DNA from: Pseudomonadota bacterium
GTDB lineage: Bacteria > Pseudomonadota > Gammaproteobacteria > SZUA-229
Length of the DNA: 12,854 nt
Assembly (NCBI GenBank): GCA_015222965.1
Contig: JADFWF010000057.1
Location: 1-12,854, forward strand
Direction of reading: 5' to 3'
Made by a program: the position numbers and the translations under genes. A model generated the notes under the pieces. It did no database searches and had not been told where the DNA came from. It was given only the letters and a program-made list of their open reading frames with translations. Shown here piece by piece: positions 1-7,291 of this stretch. The stretch's first letter is position 1. Each line of letters starts with the position of its first letter.

Positions 1-810
1 GCTATAGGCCAGCACCCGGCGCAGATCATTTTCGATCACCGCAAAAAAGATCGGGAAGCAGGTCATGGCGGCGCCAATATATATCAGCAACTCAGTGCCA
101 GGATATGCACGCGCCAGTGCGTACACCGCGACTTTGGTGGTGAAGGCACTGAGAAAAACAGTTCCAGTGACGGTGGCTTCAGGGTAGGCATCGGTGAGCC
201 AGTTGTGCGCCATGGGAAAGGCGCACTTAATGCCAAAGGCGATAAAGATCAGCCAGCCGGCAACCCCCTCCAGGCCAATAAAGTCAAACGCCAAAGTACC
301 GTTTTCAGCCACATAAAACAGGGTGCCTGCAAGCAGGATAACACCGGATAAAACCTGAATAATGAGATAGCGCATGCCGGCAGCATAGGCACTGTGCGTT
401 CTGCGCGCCCAGATCAAAAATACCGAGGTAAAGGCCAGTAATTCCCAGAACACAAATAAAGTTAATAAATCGCCGGCAAAAACAGCGCCCAGGCCACTGC
501 CGGCATACAGCATTGCTGCTACCTGTTGCATGGTATCGCGCACATGCAGGGAGTAGATAATGGCGATAAAGGCGGCGATGTGAAAGACATAACCGAACAA
601 AATACTCAGCTTATCAACGCGGTAAGGCATCAGCTGGTAATCAAGAAAAGCAAATTGTAAATGAACACCTTCAGGCATCATCCACAGATGCCACGCTCCC
701 AAAACAGGAATAATCACCATAATCACATTACGCAAAACACCACGGCTGACAGCGGCGATCAGTGCGCCGATAAAGAACGGTACAAAAGGAGGGATTTCAA
801 TCATCCACAT
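1..810 (-). CDS. Third MnhD/NuoL-like proton-conducting antiporter subunit (partial, C-terminus beyond window)
   Basis: This is an open minus-strand frame of exactly 270 codons that runs off the left edge, so the stop is not seen. The product is a multi-helix inner-membrane protein of the MrpD/NuoL/NuoM family, the proton-translocating subunits of Mrp antiporters and complex I. The helix-5 glutamate (E123, in LFVFWELLAF), the helix-7 lysine (K195, in FGIKCAFPMAHNWL) and the helix-8 lysine (K226, in TTKVAVYALAR) are all present, so the ion path looks intact. The ATG at 808-810 is chosen because AGGCGG lies 5 nt upstream; the ATG at 802-804 is an alternative. The start overlaps the end of the upstream 115-residue gene by 14 nt. 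It is the third D-type subunit in the operon. It is clearly divergent from the other two, so it is an old paralog and not a recent copy. Family assignment is firm, exact subunit name is not. Confidence 0.9.
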   Translation of the reverse strand, partial: MWMIEIPPFVPFFIGALIAAVSRGVLRNVIMVIIPVLGAWHLWMMPEGVHLQFAFLDYQLMPYRVDKLSILFGYVFHIAAFIAIIYSLHVRDTMQQVAAMLYAGSGLGAVFAGDLLTLFVFWELLAFTSVFLIWARRTHSAYAAGMRYLIIQVLSGVILLAGTLFYVAENGTLAFDFIGLEGVAGWLIFIAFGIKCAFPMAHNWLTDAYPEATVTGTVFLSAFTTKVAVYALARAYPGTELLIYIGAAMTCFPIFFAVIENDLRRVLAYS

Positions 811-1144
811 GATTACCGCCTAATTCATCATTGTGTATTTCATCGACGCTGGTTTTTTTATCAGTACCCGGCTTTTTATCCAAGCCTGCATTGCCTTCGT
901 TGGCATAGTAGTCTTCCGCACGCATGAGAAAAGTACGCATCCATTTGGCAACGAGTACCAGCACCACGCAGCCAACAAAGCCATAAAGTGGATAGAAACC
1001 CCAAAGGTTTTCCCAACTGTGTATGACGTGACGATGGATGACAAAATCCAGCGCAAAAAGCAGCGCACAACTTGCATAGAGCAAATATAAAAGTCGTTTT
1101 ATATTTTCAGGTTTATCAAAAAGATATTTCTTCTCATTTTCCAT
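797..1144 (-). CDS. Small two-helix membrane protein of the antiporter operon, unknown function
   Basis: The product has 115 residues. Two hydrophobic stretches, about residues 17-36 and 50-67, are predicted to span the membrane. A charged N-terminus (MENEKKYLFDKPENIKR) precedes them, and a polar, acid- and lysine-rich tail follows. I do not recognise a named domain. The gene is real by context: it starts 4 nt after the stop of the second D-type gene, with AGGA just upstream of its ATG, and its end overlaps the third D-type gene by 14 nt. Sitting between two proton-channel subunits, it may be an accessory or assembly subunit of the complex. That is inference from position only. Its size and topology do not match MnhB, MnhC, MnhE, MnhF or MnhG, all of which are already present in the operon. 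Confidence 0.8.
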   Translation of the reverse strand: MENEKKYLFDKPENIKRLLYLLYASCALLFALDFVIHRHVIHSWENLWGFYPLYGFVGCVVLVLVAKWMRTFLMRAEDYYANEGNAGLDKKPGTDKKTSVDEIHNDELGGNHVDD

Positions 1145-1148
1145 GCGC

Positions 1149-2639
1149 TTATCCTGGTATTACCAAAATGGCTCTGGCCAAATCATATAACGGCTGTGGA
1201 TAGACAAAAAGGACCACACTGCCCACGGCGGTGATGCACAGGGCGATTAATGAAGCTAGCGGTGCTTCTTTTATCCCGATGCCGGCAGAAGATGTCCCGC
1301 CACCGGGGAAAAAGGCGCGAAAAGGGATGGGGATTAAATAGGCGATGTTCAACAAAGAGCTGATCATGAGTACAGCCATAAGAATCCATTGCTCAGTCTC
1401 CATGGTGCCCATTAACAGGAACCATTTACTCCAGGTACCACCGGCGGGCGGCACACCGATGATGCTGAGGCTGGCAATAAAAAAAGCTGCCATGGTGATC
1501 GGCATCTGCCGGCCAAGGCCATGCATCTCACTTATTTTTGATTTATGTGCCGCCACCAGGATGGCACCGGCACAGAAAAACAATGTGATTTTACCAAAGG
1601 CATGCATGGCAATATGCATCGAACTGCCCATCACCCCTGCCGAGGTGGCCAGCAAAGCACCGATAGTGACGTAGCCCAGCTGGCTCACTGTCGAGTATGC
1701 CAGCCTGGCTTTTAAATTGTCCTGCCGCATCGCCACCAGTGAGGCCAGCAATACGGAGGCGCCAGCGAGATAGAGCAGGAACTGCGTGCTTGGCAGCACC
1801 GACAACAAATCGAGGCCAAAGATAAACACGCACACTTTTAATACAGTGAAGACCCCCGCCTTTACTACGGCGACCGCGTGCAACAGGGCACTCACTGGCG
1901 TTGGTGCAACCATTGCTGCCGGTAGCCAGCGATGAAAAGGCATGATTGCAGCCTTACCTATACCAAAAATAAACAGCACCAGTAAGACACCGGCAACCGT
2001 TTTATTGACATTAGCGTCGAATACGCCGCCGGGTGTAAAGTCCAACGTGCCTGCCACAAACCATGTACTGACAATGGCTAACAGGAAAAAAACGATTGAA
2101 GTGCCGAGCAATATGCCGAGATAAACCCGCCCGCCTCTTTTTGCCTTTTCCGTTCCGGCATGGGTCACCAGTGGATAGGTGGACAGCGTTAGTATTTCGT
2201 AAAAGATAAAAAGGGTGAACAGGTTTGCGGCAAAGGCAATACCCATGACACTGCCAATAGCGATGGCAAAACAGGCATAGAACCGGGTTTGATTGTGCTC
2301 ACCGTGGTCGCGCATATAACCGATAGCGTAGACCGTGGTGATGAGCCAGAGAAAACTGGCAATTAAAGCAAACAGCATTCCCAGCGGTTCGATATTAAAG
2401 CTAACCTGTAAACCCGGTAAAAGCTCCCACCAGGTGACACTGATGCTTTCACCTCGTTTAATACCCTGATAAAGATTTATCACAAAATAAAGCAGCACTA
2501 AGCAGGTACTTATCGTCACGGCCTCGCGCAGGTTCGGTTTACGCCCCGTCGCCACAATAGCCAGCGTCGCTAACATAGGCAGGATAATGCTGAACTGCAA
2601 CATGGACGCCAGCGACATGGATGTTAGAGAAGCACTCAT
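1149..2639 (-). CDS. Second MnhD-type antiporter subunit (NuoL/M-like)
   Basis: The product is a 496-residue polytopic membrane protein, normal length for the MrpD/NuoM family. It should conduct protons or cations across the inner membrane within a multisubunit antiporter. Conserved features are E148 in helix 5 (LFIFYEILTLSTYPL), K229 and H236 in helix 7 (GIGKAAIMPFHRWLP), H254 and K260 in helix 8 (LLHAVAVVKAGVF) and K350 near HAFGKITLFF. The helix 7/8 pattern HRWLPAAMVAPTPVSALLHAVAVVKAG is closer to NuoL/MrpA N-terminal proteins than the same region of its upstream neighbour. It could therefore fill the role of the missing MrpA N-terminal half; this is inference. The ATG start overlaps the TGA of the upstream gene (ATGA), which suggests translational coupling. 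Confidence 0.92.
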   Translation of the reverse strand: MSASLTSMSLASMLQFSIILPMLATLAIVATGRKPNLREAVTISTCLVLLYFVINLYQGIKRGESISVTWWELLPGLQVSFNIEPLGMLFALIASFLWLITTVYAIGYMRDHGEHNQTRFYACFAIAIGSVMGIAFAANLFTLFIFYEILTLSTYPLVTHAGTEKAKRGGRVYLGILLGTSIVFFLLAIVSTWFVAGTLDFTPGGVFDANVNKTVAGVLLVLFIFGIGKAAIMPFHRWLPAAMVAPTPVSALLHAVAVVKAGVFTVLKVCVFIFGLDLLSVLPSTQFLLYLAGASVLLASLVAMRQDNLKARLAYSTVSQLGYVTIGALLATSAGVMGSSMHIAMHAFGKITLFFCAGAILVAAHKSKISEMHGLGRQMPITMAAFFIASLSIIGVPPAGGTWSKWFLLMGTMETEQWILMAVLMISSLLNIAYLIPIPFRAFFPGGGTSSAGIGIKEAPLASLIALCITAVGSVVLFVYPQPLYDLARAILVIPG

Positions 2640-4114
2640 GGGCTGACTCCAAACAGACTCTGCGCCGCCGCCTGCGCTACCTCAATACTAAGCCGCGTAT
2701 CTATGCCGAAATAGAGGTTGGCAACTACCAGTATCCAGATAGGAACAAGGAATGACAGCGGTGCCTCTGTAACAGATTCATTAGCGGCCAATGGCGGCTT
2801 AAAATAAGCCACTTCAACAATTCGCCACACGTAAACCACAGCCAATAATGAAGCCAACAGAATAAGCACCGCGACCGGCCACCAGCCATTTTCAATCACC
2901 GCCAGCACTAGGTACCACTTGCTAACAAAACCCACAGTAAGTGGTACCCCGATCAGACTTAAACCACCGATAACTATCGCTGCCATGGTGAGCGGCATTT
3001 GACGACCCAGGCCCTGAAACTGGCTCAATTGAACACTGCCGATACGGTACATGACGGCACCCAGTGCTAAAAACAGGGCACTTTTCATCAATGCGTGATT
3101 AAACAAATGCAATAGTGTTGCCATTAAACCGGTGGCTGTGGTCATACTGAAACCAATAATCATGTAACCGACCTGAGCAATGCTTGAGTAGGCGAACAGA
3201 TGTTTGACATTGGTTTGATAGATAGCGGCTGTCGAGGCGACGAATACACCCAACAGCCCCAGCACCAGAAACAGGATTTGCAGAGGCAAGGCGGTGAAAG
3301 AAAAGGAAAGGCCAAAGATTGAAAAAGTAAAACGAATAAGTAAATAAATGGCGACTTTTGTCGCGGTCGCTGCGAAGAACGCGGTCACTATCGAGGGCGC
3401 ATAAGCATAAGCATTCGGCAGCCATAGATGCAGTGGAAACAGCGCCAGTTTTAAACAGACACCCACGATAATAAAGGCAAAAGCGGTGAACACCGTTCGG
3501 GTATGTTCCACTGCCGGTAGCCGCACTGAGAGATCATGCATATTCAGCGTGCCGGTCATCTGGTACATCAGGCCAATACCGATCAGAATAAAAGTGGCAC
3601 CGATGGTTCCCATAATCAAATATTGATAAGCTGCCCACAGCGCACGCCTGTCTTTACCCAGCGCGATCAAGGCGTAAGCGGACAGAGAAGATATTTCCAG
3701 AAAAACGAACACATTAAAGGCATCACCGGTGGCGACTATACCGAGCATTCCGGCCAGCGATAGCAGGTACAGGACATAAAAAAGCCGGTGTCGGCTAGCC
3801 GGAATCTCCTGCTGTATACTGGTGTGGGCTGCCAGCAGTACCACGGTGCTGACCGCGGAAATAATCAGCAACAGAAAGGCGCTCAATTGATCGATGCGGT
3901 ACTCAATACCCCAGGGAGCTTTCCAGCCGCCTAATTCATAGACAATCGTGCCCGAAACCATCACCTGCTGCAGCAAAAGGATACTGGTCAGAAAAGCTGT
4001 ACCACTGACGACAAGGGCGAACAGCCATACCATACGTGGACGTGTTAACAGCAGGCACAACGGTGCCGCCATCAGCGGCACAATGACTTGCAGAATGGGT
4101 AAGTGTGTCAACAA
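2636..4114 (-). CDS. mnhD: Na+/H+ antiporter subunit D (MnhD/MrpD)
   Basis: The product is a 492-residue polytopic membrane protein of the MrpD family, a proton-translocating subunit of the Mrp antiporter. The helix-5 glutamate is E140 (FVFLEISSLSAYALIALGK), the helix-7 lysine is K222 (CLKLALFPLHLWLPNAYAYAPS) and the helix-8 lysine is K253 (ATATKVAIYL). E140 and K222 sit three residues from the essential Glu137 and Lys219 reported for Bacillus MrpD. The only usable starts are TTG codons (4112-4114, then 4109-4111), because an in-frame TAA lies just upstream; AGGA sits 9 nt before the first TTG. The gene overlaps the end of mnhC by 7 nt. The rare start codon may tune its level through coupling to mnhC. 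It directly follows mnhC, as in canonical Mrp operons. Confidence 0.94.
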   Translation of the reverse strand: MLTHLPILQVIVPLMAAPLCLLLTRPRMVWLFALVVSGTAFLTSILLLQQVMVSGTIVYELGGWKAPWGIEYRIDQLSAFLLLIISAVSTVVLLAAHTSIQQEIPASRHRLFYVLYLLSLAGMLGIVATGDAFNVFVFLEISSLSAYALIALGKDRRALWAAYQYLIMGTIGATFILIGIGLMYQMTGTLNMHDLSVRLPAVEHTRTVFTAFAFIIVGVCLKLALFPLHLWLPNAYAYAPSIVTAFFAATATKVAIYLLIRFTFSIFGLSFSFTALPLQILFLVLGLLGVFVASTAAIYQTNVKHLFAYSSIAQVGYMIIGFSMTTATGLMATLLHLFNHALMKSALFLALGAVMYRIGSVQLSQFQGLGRQMPLTMAAIVIGGLSLIGVPLTVGFVSKWYLVLAVIENGWWPVAVLILLASLLAVVYVWRIVEVAYFKPPLAANESVTEAPLSFLVPIWILVVANLYFGIDTRLSIEVAQAAAQSLFGVSP

Positions 4115-4461
4115 TCCAGGTTATCCTGCCGCTGTATTTCTTCTTCTTCGATGCTGCCATAGGCTTCTTTAATGCGTACTGCCAGCGCGAGCCCTAATGC
4201 CGTGGTGGCAATGCCGACGACGATGGCGGTAAGTATTAAAACATGGGGCAACGGGTTTGAGTACTGTCTGATGCCCTCCTCCAATATGGGAGCCGTGCCA
4301 CCTTCAACCTTGGCCATGCTGATATAAAAAATAAAAACCGAGGTCTGGAAAATGCTCAAGCCGACAATTTTCTTGATCAGGTTGCCATGGGCGATAACGA
4401 TGTAAAAGCCAGTCATCATCAGCACCACCACTATCCAGTAGTTATAGTGATCCATTAACAT
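4108..4461 (-). CDS. mnhC: Na+/H+ antiporter subunit C (MnhC/MrpC, NuoK-like)
   Basis: The product is a 117-residue protein with three membrane helices, homologous to NuoK of complex I. The family signature is clear: a first helix ending in FYIVIAHGNLIKKIVGL, a second in QTSVFIFYISM, then NPLPHVLILTAIVVGIATTA in the third, followed by a short charged cytoplasmic tail. Its length is normal for the family. Its ATG overlaps the TAA of the upstream fused A'B gene (TAATG), and a second in-frame ATG two codons later is an alternative start. Its stop overlaps the following mnhD. It forms part of the membrane arm that links the MnhA/D channel subunits. Confidence 0.94.
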   Translation of the reverse strand: MLMDHYNYWIVVVLMMTGFYIVIAHGNLIKKIVGLSIFQTSVFIFYISMAKVEGGTAPILEEGIRQYSNPLPHVLILTAIVVGIATTALGLALAVRIKEAYGSIEEEEIQRQDNLDC

Positions 4462-5480
4462 TATGTTTTGTTATTACCCCTGTTATTATTTTGCATCTCA
4501 TTCTCTTCCCCACTGTGTGCGTTTTCCCTGCGGCCGGCAAAGTTGAAAAAAATGATAACCATCACCGAAGCAACCGTAATACCCACGCCCAGTTCGATCA
4601 ACAATATGCCCAGATGCTGACCCGCAACGGGGTCATCAGATAAAACACCATAATCAAGAAAGTTTTTACCCTCCAGCAGGGAAACAATACCGACACTGCC
4701 GTAGAGCAAAACACCGGCGGCAGCGAGCAATTGAATGAAGGATTGATTAATCACCCGGCGTGCAGTGCTCATGCCGAACAGCATGGCATATAGAATAATG
4801 GCGGCGGCAAAGATCACACCCGCCTGAAACCCCCCGCCAGGTCCATAATCTCCGTGAAACTGCACATACAATGCAAACAGTAAAATAAAAGGCAACAACA
4901 TTTTGCTTACAATACGCAAAATCAAATGCTGTTCATGCATCGAGTCATTGAGCGAATCAATTTCAGCAATATCCTCAGGGCGCCGTGCCACCGATAACAG
5001 GGCTAATACCCCCATGCCAGCGGTAAAAATAACCACTACCTCACCAAAAGTGTCGAACCCCCTGTAACTTGCAAGTACCGAAGTTACTATATTGGGTACC
5101 CCGATTTCCTCCATGGAATGCTGAATGTAGCGAGGCACAACCTGCTGGTGAATCGGTGCCTGCGCCGAACCAAAAGCCGGCATATCAAAGGTGCCGTAGA
5201 TCAGCAGACCACCCGTGACCACCACCACAGCCAGGGCCAAAAACGGTTTATGGCGGTCAGGATCTTCGCTACGCCCTGTCATGGTAATGGCGACCAGCAT
5301 CAGCAAGGTGGATATTCCTGCACCGACTGCTGCCTCTGTAAAGGCAACATCTACCGCATCCATAGCGACAAAAAAACTGGCGGACAGCAGTCCGTAAATA
5401 CCTGACAGCATAATCACTGAAAACAGATCTTTCATGCTGACGATGGCCAGAGCAACCGCCACCAGAAAGGCCAGCAACAC
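4461..5480 (-). CDS. Fused antiporter subunit: MnhA C-terminal part (DUF4040, MbhD/MbhE-like) plus MnhB
   Basis: The product has 339 residues (346 if the upstream ATC start is used). Residues 1-70 form three helices of the DUF4040/MbhD type with a conserved acidic stretch (VAFTEAAVGAGIST). Residues 80-165 resemble MbhE (VTSVLASYRGFDTFGEVVVIF). After a charged linker, residues 190-315 form a MnhB domain with the signature HGDYGPGGGFQAGVIFAAA. In canonical Mrp systems the first two parts are the C-terminus of MrpA and the third is a separate subunit; in archaeal Mbh complexes they are three separate proteins. Coordinates use the nearest conventional start, GTG. The in-frame ATC at 5499-5501 is better placed: AAGGTG lies 5 nt upstream of it, against 26 nt for the GTG, and the extra residues read (I/M)EFLID. 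The stop overlaps the mnhC start. Confidence 0.9.
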   Translation of the reverse strand: MLLAFLVAVALAIVSMKDLFSVIMLSGIYGLLSASFFVAMDAVDVAFTEAAVGAGISTLLMLVAITMTGRSEDPDRHKPFLALAVVVVTGGLLIYGTFDMPAFGSAQAPIHQQVVPRYIQHSMEEIGVPNIVTSVLASYRGFDTFGEVVVIFTAGMGVLALLSVARRPEDIAEIDSLNDSMHEQHLILRIVSKMLLPFILLFALYVQFHGDYGPGGGFQAGVIFAAAIILYAMLFGMSTARRVINQSFIQLLAAAGVLLYGSVGIVSLLEGKNFLDYGVLSDDPVAGQHLGILLIELGVGITVASVMVIIFFNFAGRRENAHSGEENEMQNNNRGNNKT

Positions 5481-5498
5481 AATGTCAATCAGGAATTC

Positions 5499-5512
5499 GA
5501 TGGTTTCACCTT
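5499..5512 (-). promoter_or_regulatory. Ribosome binding site that points to an ATC start codon
   Basis: On the minus strand AAGGTG (5507-5512) is followed after 5 nt by ATC (5499-5501), in frame with the fused A'B antiporter gene. An in-frame TAA three codons upstream of the ATC rules out an earlier start. The first conventional codon, GTG at 5478-5480, is 26 nt from this Shine-Dalgarno sequence, too far for normal use. Either ATC is used as initiator or the GTG is read by coupling from mnhG. Confidence 0.55.
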
Positions 5513-5515
5513 ATA

Positions 5516-5824
5516 TTATTTTTTATGAAGCTCTGGTTTGAGGCCATTTTTAATTGCTGCCTGTGCCAGCGCGTGGCTTGCCGTCGGGCCGATTAACAGG
5601 GTTAGCAATAGAATAAACAGAAGTTTCAATAGCACCAGCGCATCAGGATTTTGCAGCATTAAGCCGATTAAAATCATCGCTGTAGCTAAAGTCTCGGTCA
5701 CACCAACAGCATGCATACGGGTATAAAAATCAGGAAATTTCAAAATTCCCACACCGCCCGATATGCACAAAAAACTACCGATTAGTAAAAATAGAAAACT
5801 ACTTGTTTCGATCAAAGTATCCAC
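5516..5824 (-). CDS. mnhG: Na+/H+ antiporter subunit G (MnhG/MrpG)
   Basis: The product is a 102-residue membrane protein with three hydrophobic segments. The MnhG signature FPDFYTRMHA lies at residues 30-39, followed by ETLATAMILIGL and the conserved GPTASHALAQAA near the end. The start is GTG (5822-5824), with AAGGTG 10 nt upstream. It lies 21 nt after mnhF and is followed by the fused A'B gene. MnhG is a small structural subunit that, with MnhE and MnhF, is needed for a functional antiporter complex in the inner membrane. Length and motif are normal for the family. Confidence 0.93.
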   Translation of the reverse strand: MDTLIETSSFLFLLIGSFLCISGGVGILKFPDFYTRMHAVGVTETLATAMILIGLMLQNPDALVLLKLLFILLLTLLIGPTASHALAQAAIKNGLKPELHKK

Positions 5825-5845
5825 TGTGACTCTACACCTTAACTA

Positions 5846-6118
5846 TTATTTTTGTTGCTTGCTGTGATGAAATATACTGCTATCCGAATAACGCAATACA
5901 GCAATCACACTGATAAAATTGATCAGTGAGTAGACAATAGCGATGTCAAGAAACTCCGGCCGTCCCATCACAAAACCCAGCAGTGAAATGAGTAGCACGG
6001 TTTTTGTACCGAACATATTCACCGCCAGTATTCGATCGTAAAGCGTCGGGCCTACGACAACGCGACAAATCGCCATGAACATGACAATAAGAATGGCAAG
6101 GGTTGCTGCTGTTAACAT
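5846..6118 (-). CDS. mnhF: Na+/H+ antiporter subunit F (MnhF/MrpF)
   Basis: The product is a 90-residue protein with three membrane helices. The family signature is clear: CRVVVGPTLYDRILAVN at residues 18-34, then a helix, then FLDIAIVYSLINFISVIAV. The start ATG overlaps the TAA of mnhE (TAATG), which indicates translational coupling. It is the second Mnh subunit of the operon, in the usual E-F-G order. The function is structural within the Mrp complex; in some bacteria MrpF alone has been linked to bile salt or cation efflux, but nothing here bears on that. Confidence 0.93.
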   Translation of the reverse strand: MLTAATLAILIVMFMAICRVVVGPTLYDRILAVNMFGTKTVLLISLLGFVMGRPEFLDIAIVYSLINFISVIAVLRYSDSSIFHHSKQQK

Positions 6119-6588
6119 TAGTTTTCCAGTTCGGTTACCCGGCGATCCATATCACCGGCTTCCAGCTCTTCAATTGATTCGTGTAACAAAGCGTGTACCA
6201 TAAATTGATCACCCTCCATATTGACCGTCACTGTACCGGGTGTCAGGGTAATAGAATTAGCGTAGATGACTTTTCCTATATCCGTCTTCTGGCTGGCTTT
6301 TATGGTCTTAATCGTAGGGGTGATTGATTTATTGCTGAGCCAGATATGTTTCACCACCAGAATATTTGCTAAAACAATCTCTTTTATAAGCCATGCATAG
6401 TAAACGGGAAATTTTAGCGTGAGATGTATGGGTTGGGATTCATGATCAACTACATCCATCCGGTGCACAATGTAGAGAACAGTGACGATAGAAATCGCAC
6501 CCAGTGACAGCATGAGGGCACTGTAATGACCTGAGTTAAGCAGCCAAAAAGCAGCTAAAAATAAAGATAGCGAGATGGTATGTCTCAT
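6118..6588 (-). CDS. mnhE: Na+/H+ antiporter subunit E (MnhE/MrpE)
   Basis: The product has 156 residues: two hydrophobic segments near the N-terminus (about residues 5-43), a further hydrophobic stretch at about 61-83, and a soluble C-terminal domain. The domain carries the conserved MnhE pattern VIYANSITLTPGTVTVN followed by FMVHAL. Length is normal for the family. The ATG lies 6 nt after the stop of the 63-residue secreted protein gene, so both are probably on one transcript. The stop overlaps the mnhF start. It is the first recognisable antiporter subunit of the operon, and in the Mbh complex the equivalent position is MbhA. Confidence 0.93.
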   Translation of the reverse strand: MRHTISLSLFLAAFWLLNSGHYSALMLSLGAISIVTVLYIVHRMDVVDHESQPIHLTLKFPVYYAWLIKEIVLANILVVKHIWLSNKSITPTIKTIKASQKTDIGKVIYANSITLTPGTVTVNMEGDQFMVHALLHESIEELEAGDMDRRVTELEN

Positions 6589-6594
6589 TATCGT

Positions 6595-6786
6595 TTAGCT
6601 CTTAACAGAGCAGGATAAGGTTATGCCCGGATTTGTTCTATCTTTGTCATTTACCTGCATCGGTGTCGTTAAGGCCTGGCAAGATGCCAGGAATAACTGA
6701 CCCTCATCCGTTTCGATATTTTCAATTGAAAAAGCAGAAAATGAGATGATTGATGCGATTATTAATAGATAAATACTTGTTTTCAT
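6595..6786 (-). CDS. Small secreted protein of unknown function at the head of the antiporter operon
   Basis: The product has 63 residues. The N-terminus looks like a Sec signal peptide: one lysine, then a hydrophobic core at about residues 4-19 (SIYLLIIASIISFSAF), with possible cleavage near residue 20. The mature part would be about 43 residues, acidic to neutral, with two cysteines (C36 and C59) that could form a disulfide in the periplasm. I do not recognise the family. The start of the mature part (DEGQLFLASCQAL) is faintly like periplasmic Rap1a-type proteins, but it is too short to assign. No strong Shine-Dalgarno sequence precedes the ATG. The 6-nt gap to mnhE supports co-transcription. 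It could also be a chance frame in the leader of the operon. Confidence 0.5.
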   Translation of the reverse strand: MKTSIYLLIIASIISFSAFSIENIETDEGQLFLASCQALTTPMQVNDKDRTNPGITLSCSVKS

Positions 6787-7291
6787 CTAATTACAGCCAA
6801 TCAAGTTATAAATAAAATATGTCTGGTACCGGCATAATCCAGAGGTTATCAAATTAGTGTGTAAGTTACCAGAACGACTTGTTGACGACTGTATATTCGA
6901 AAAAATTATTGTTGTTTTCATCGGATAATTTGATGTAAATACCATAGATATACGAATTCGCTGCTATCCCGTTAACTATGAGAGGCATGAATTGCAAGCT
7001 GTTGCCGTGACACGCTTTAATTTATTTTAATACTCGCTGTATTATAACCCGGTTGCAGTAATCGGTCTCAACATTCATAAACATTTAAGGAGCCTCTGAT
7101 TAATACATACAAACAGGTAAAAGATGAAACGAATCTGGTGTGATTGGTTTTTGTGGTTCGTTTCTTTACTAACGTCCAAATAGTTGGCAAAACGCATGAC
7201 TGGCGTAGTGGTGATTAACAACCCGAGCACCCATACTTCGGCCGCCTTAAATGGGCGCCTGCCATCGCCACAAGTTATGCTGCAAGTATAG
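6787..7291. other. Intergenic region of about 500 bp with no convincing gene
   Basis: The left part (6787-7070) is AT-rich and must contain the minus-strand promoter of the antiporter operon, unless transcription enters from further upstream. I see no pair of -35/-10 hexamers good enough to call. The right part (about 7120-7290) has inverted-repeat structure and is listed separately. A 74-codon frame on the minus strand (7075-7299) covers the right part but has no ribosome binding site. It overlaps the neighbouring transferase gene and encodes nothing I recognise as a protein domain, so I treat it as non-coding. Confidence 0.6.
7120..7290. repeat. Structured intergenic element, possibly a dispersed repeat
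   Basis: Two inverted repeats are visible. GAAACGAA (7126-7133) pairs with TTCGTTTC (7157-7164) around a 23-nt loop. GCACCCAT (from about 7227) pairs with ATGGGCGC (to about 7258) with one G-T pair around a 16-nt loop containing GGCCGCC. The minus-strand translation includes PVMRFANYLDVS. This string reminds me of short hypothetical proteins predicted from repeated intergenic sequences in marine gammaproteobacteria; that is recollection, not a search result. The element lies just downstream of the arsenosugar cluster and could also help end its transcription. No second copy exists in this window. Confidence 0.3.

Noticed and set aside
661..1090. Several overlapping frames on both strands around the 115-residue gene (such as 661-927 and 833-1090 on plus)
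   Set aside because: They are antisense or out-of-frame shadows of the two coupled minus-strand membrane protein genes, have low-complexity composition, and lack ribosome binding sites.
7161..7180. Possible integron attC site suggested by CTAACGTCC near the inverted repeats
   Set aside because: The reverse complement GGACGTTAG does not continue into a GTTRRRY core, no matching partner core is found, and there is no cassette structure or integrase nearby.
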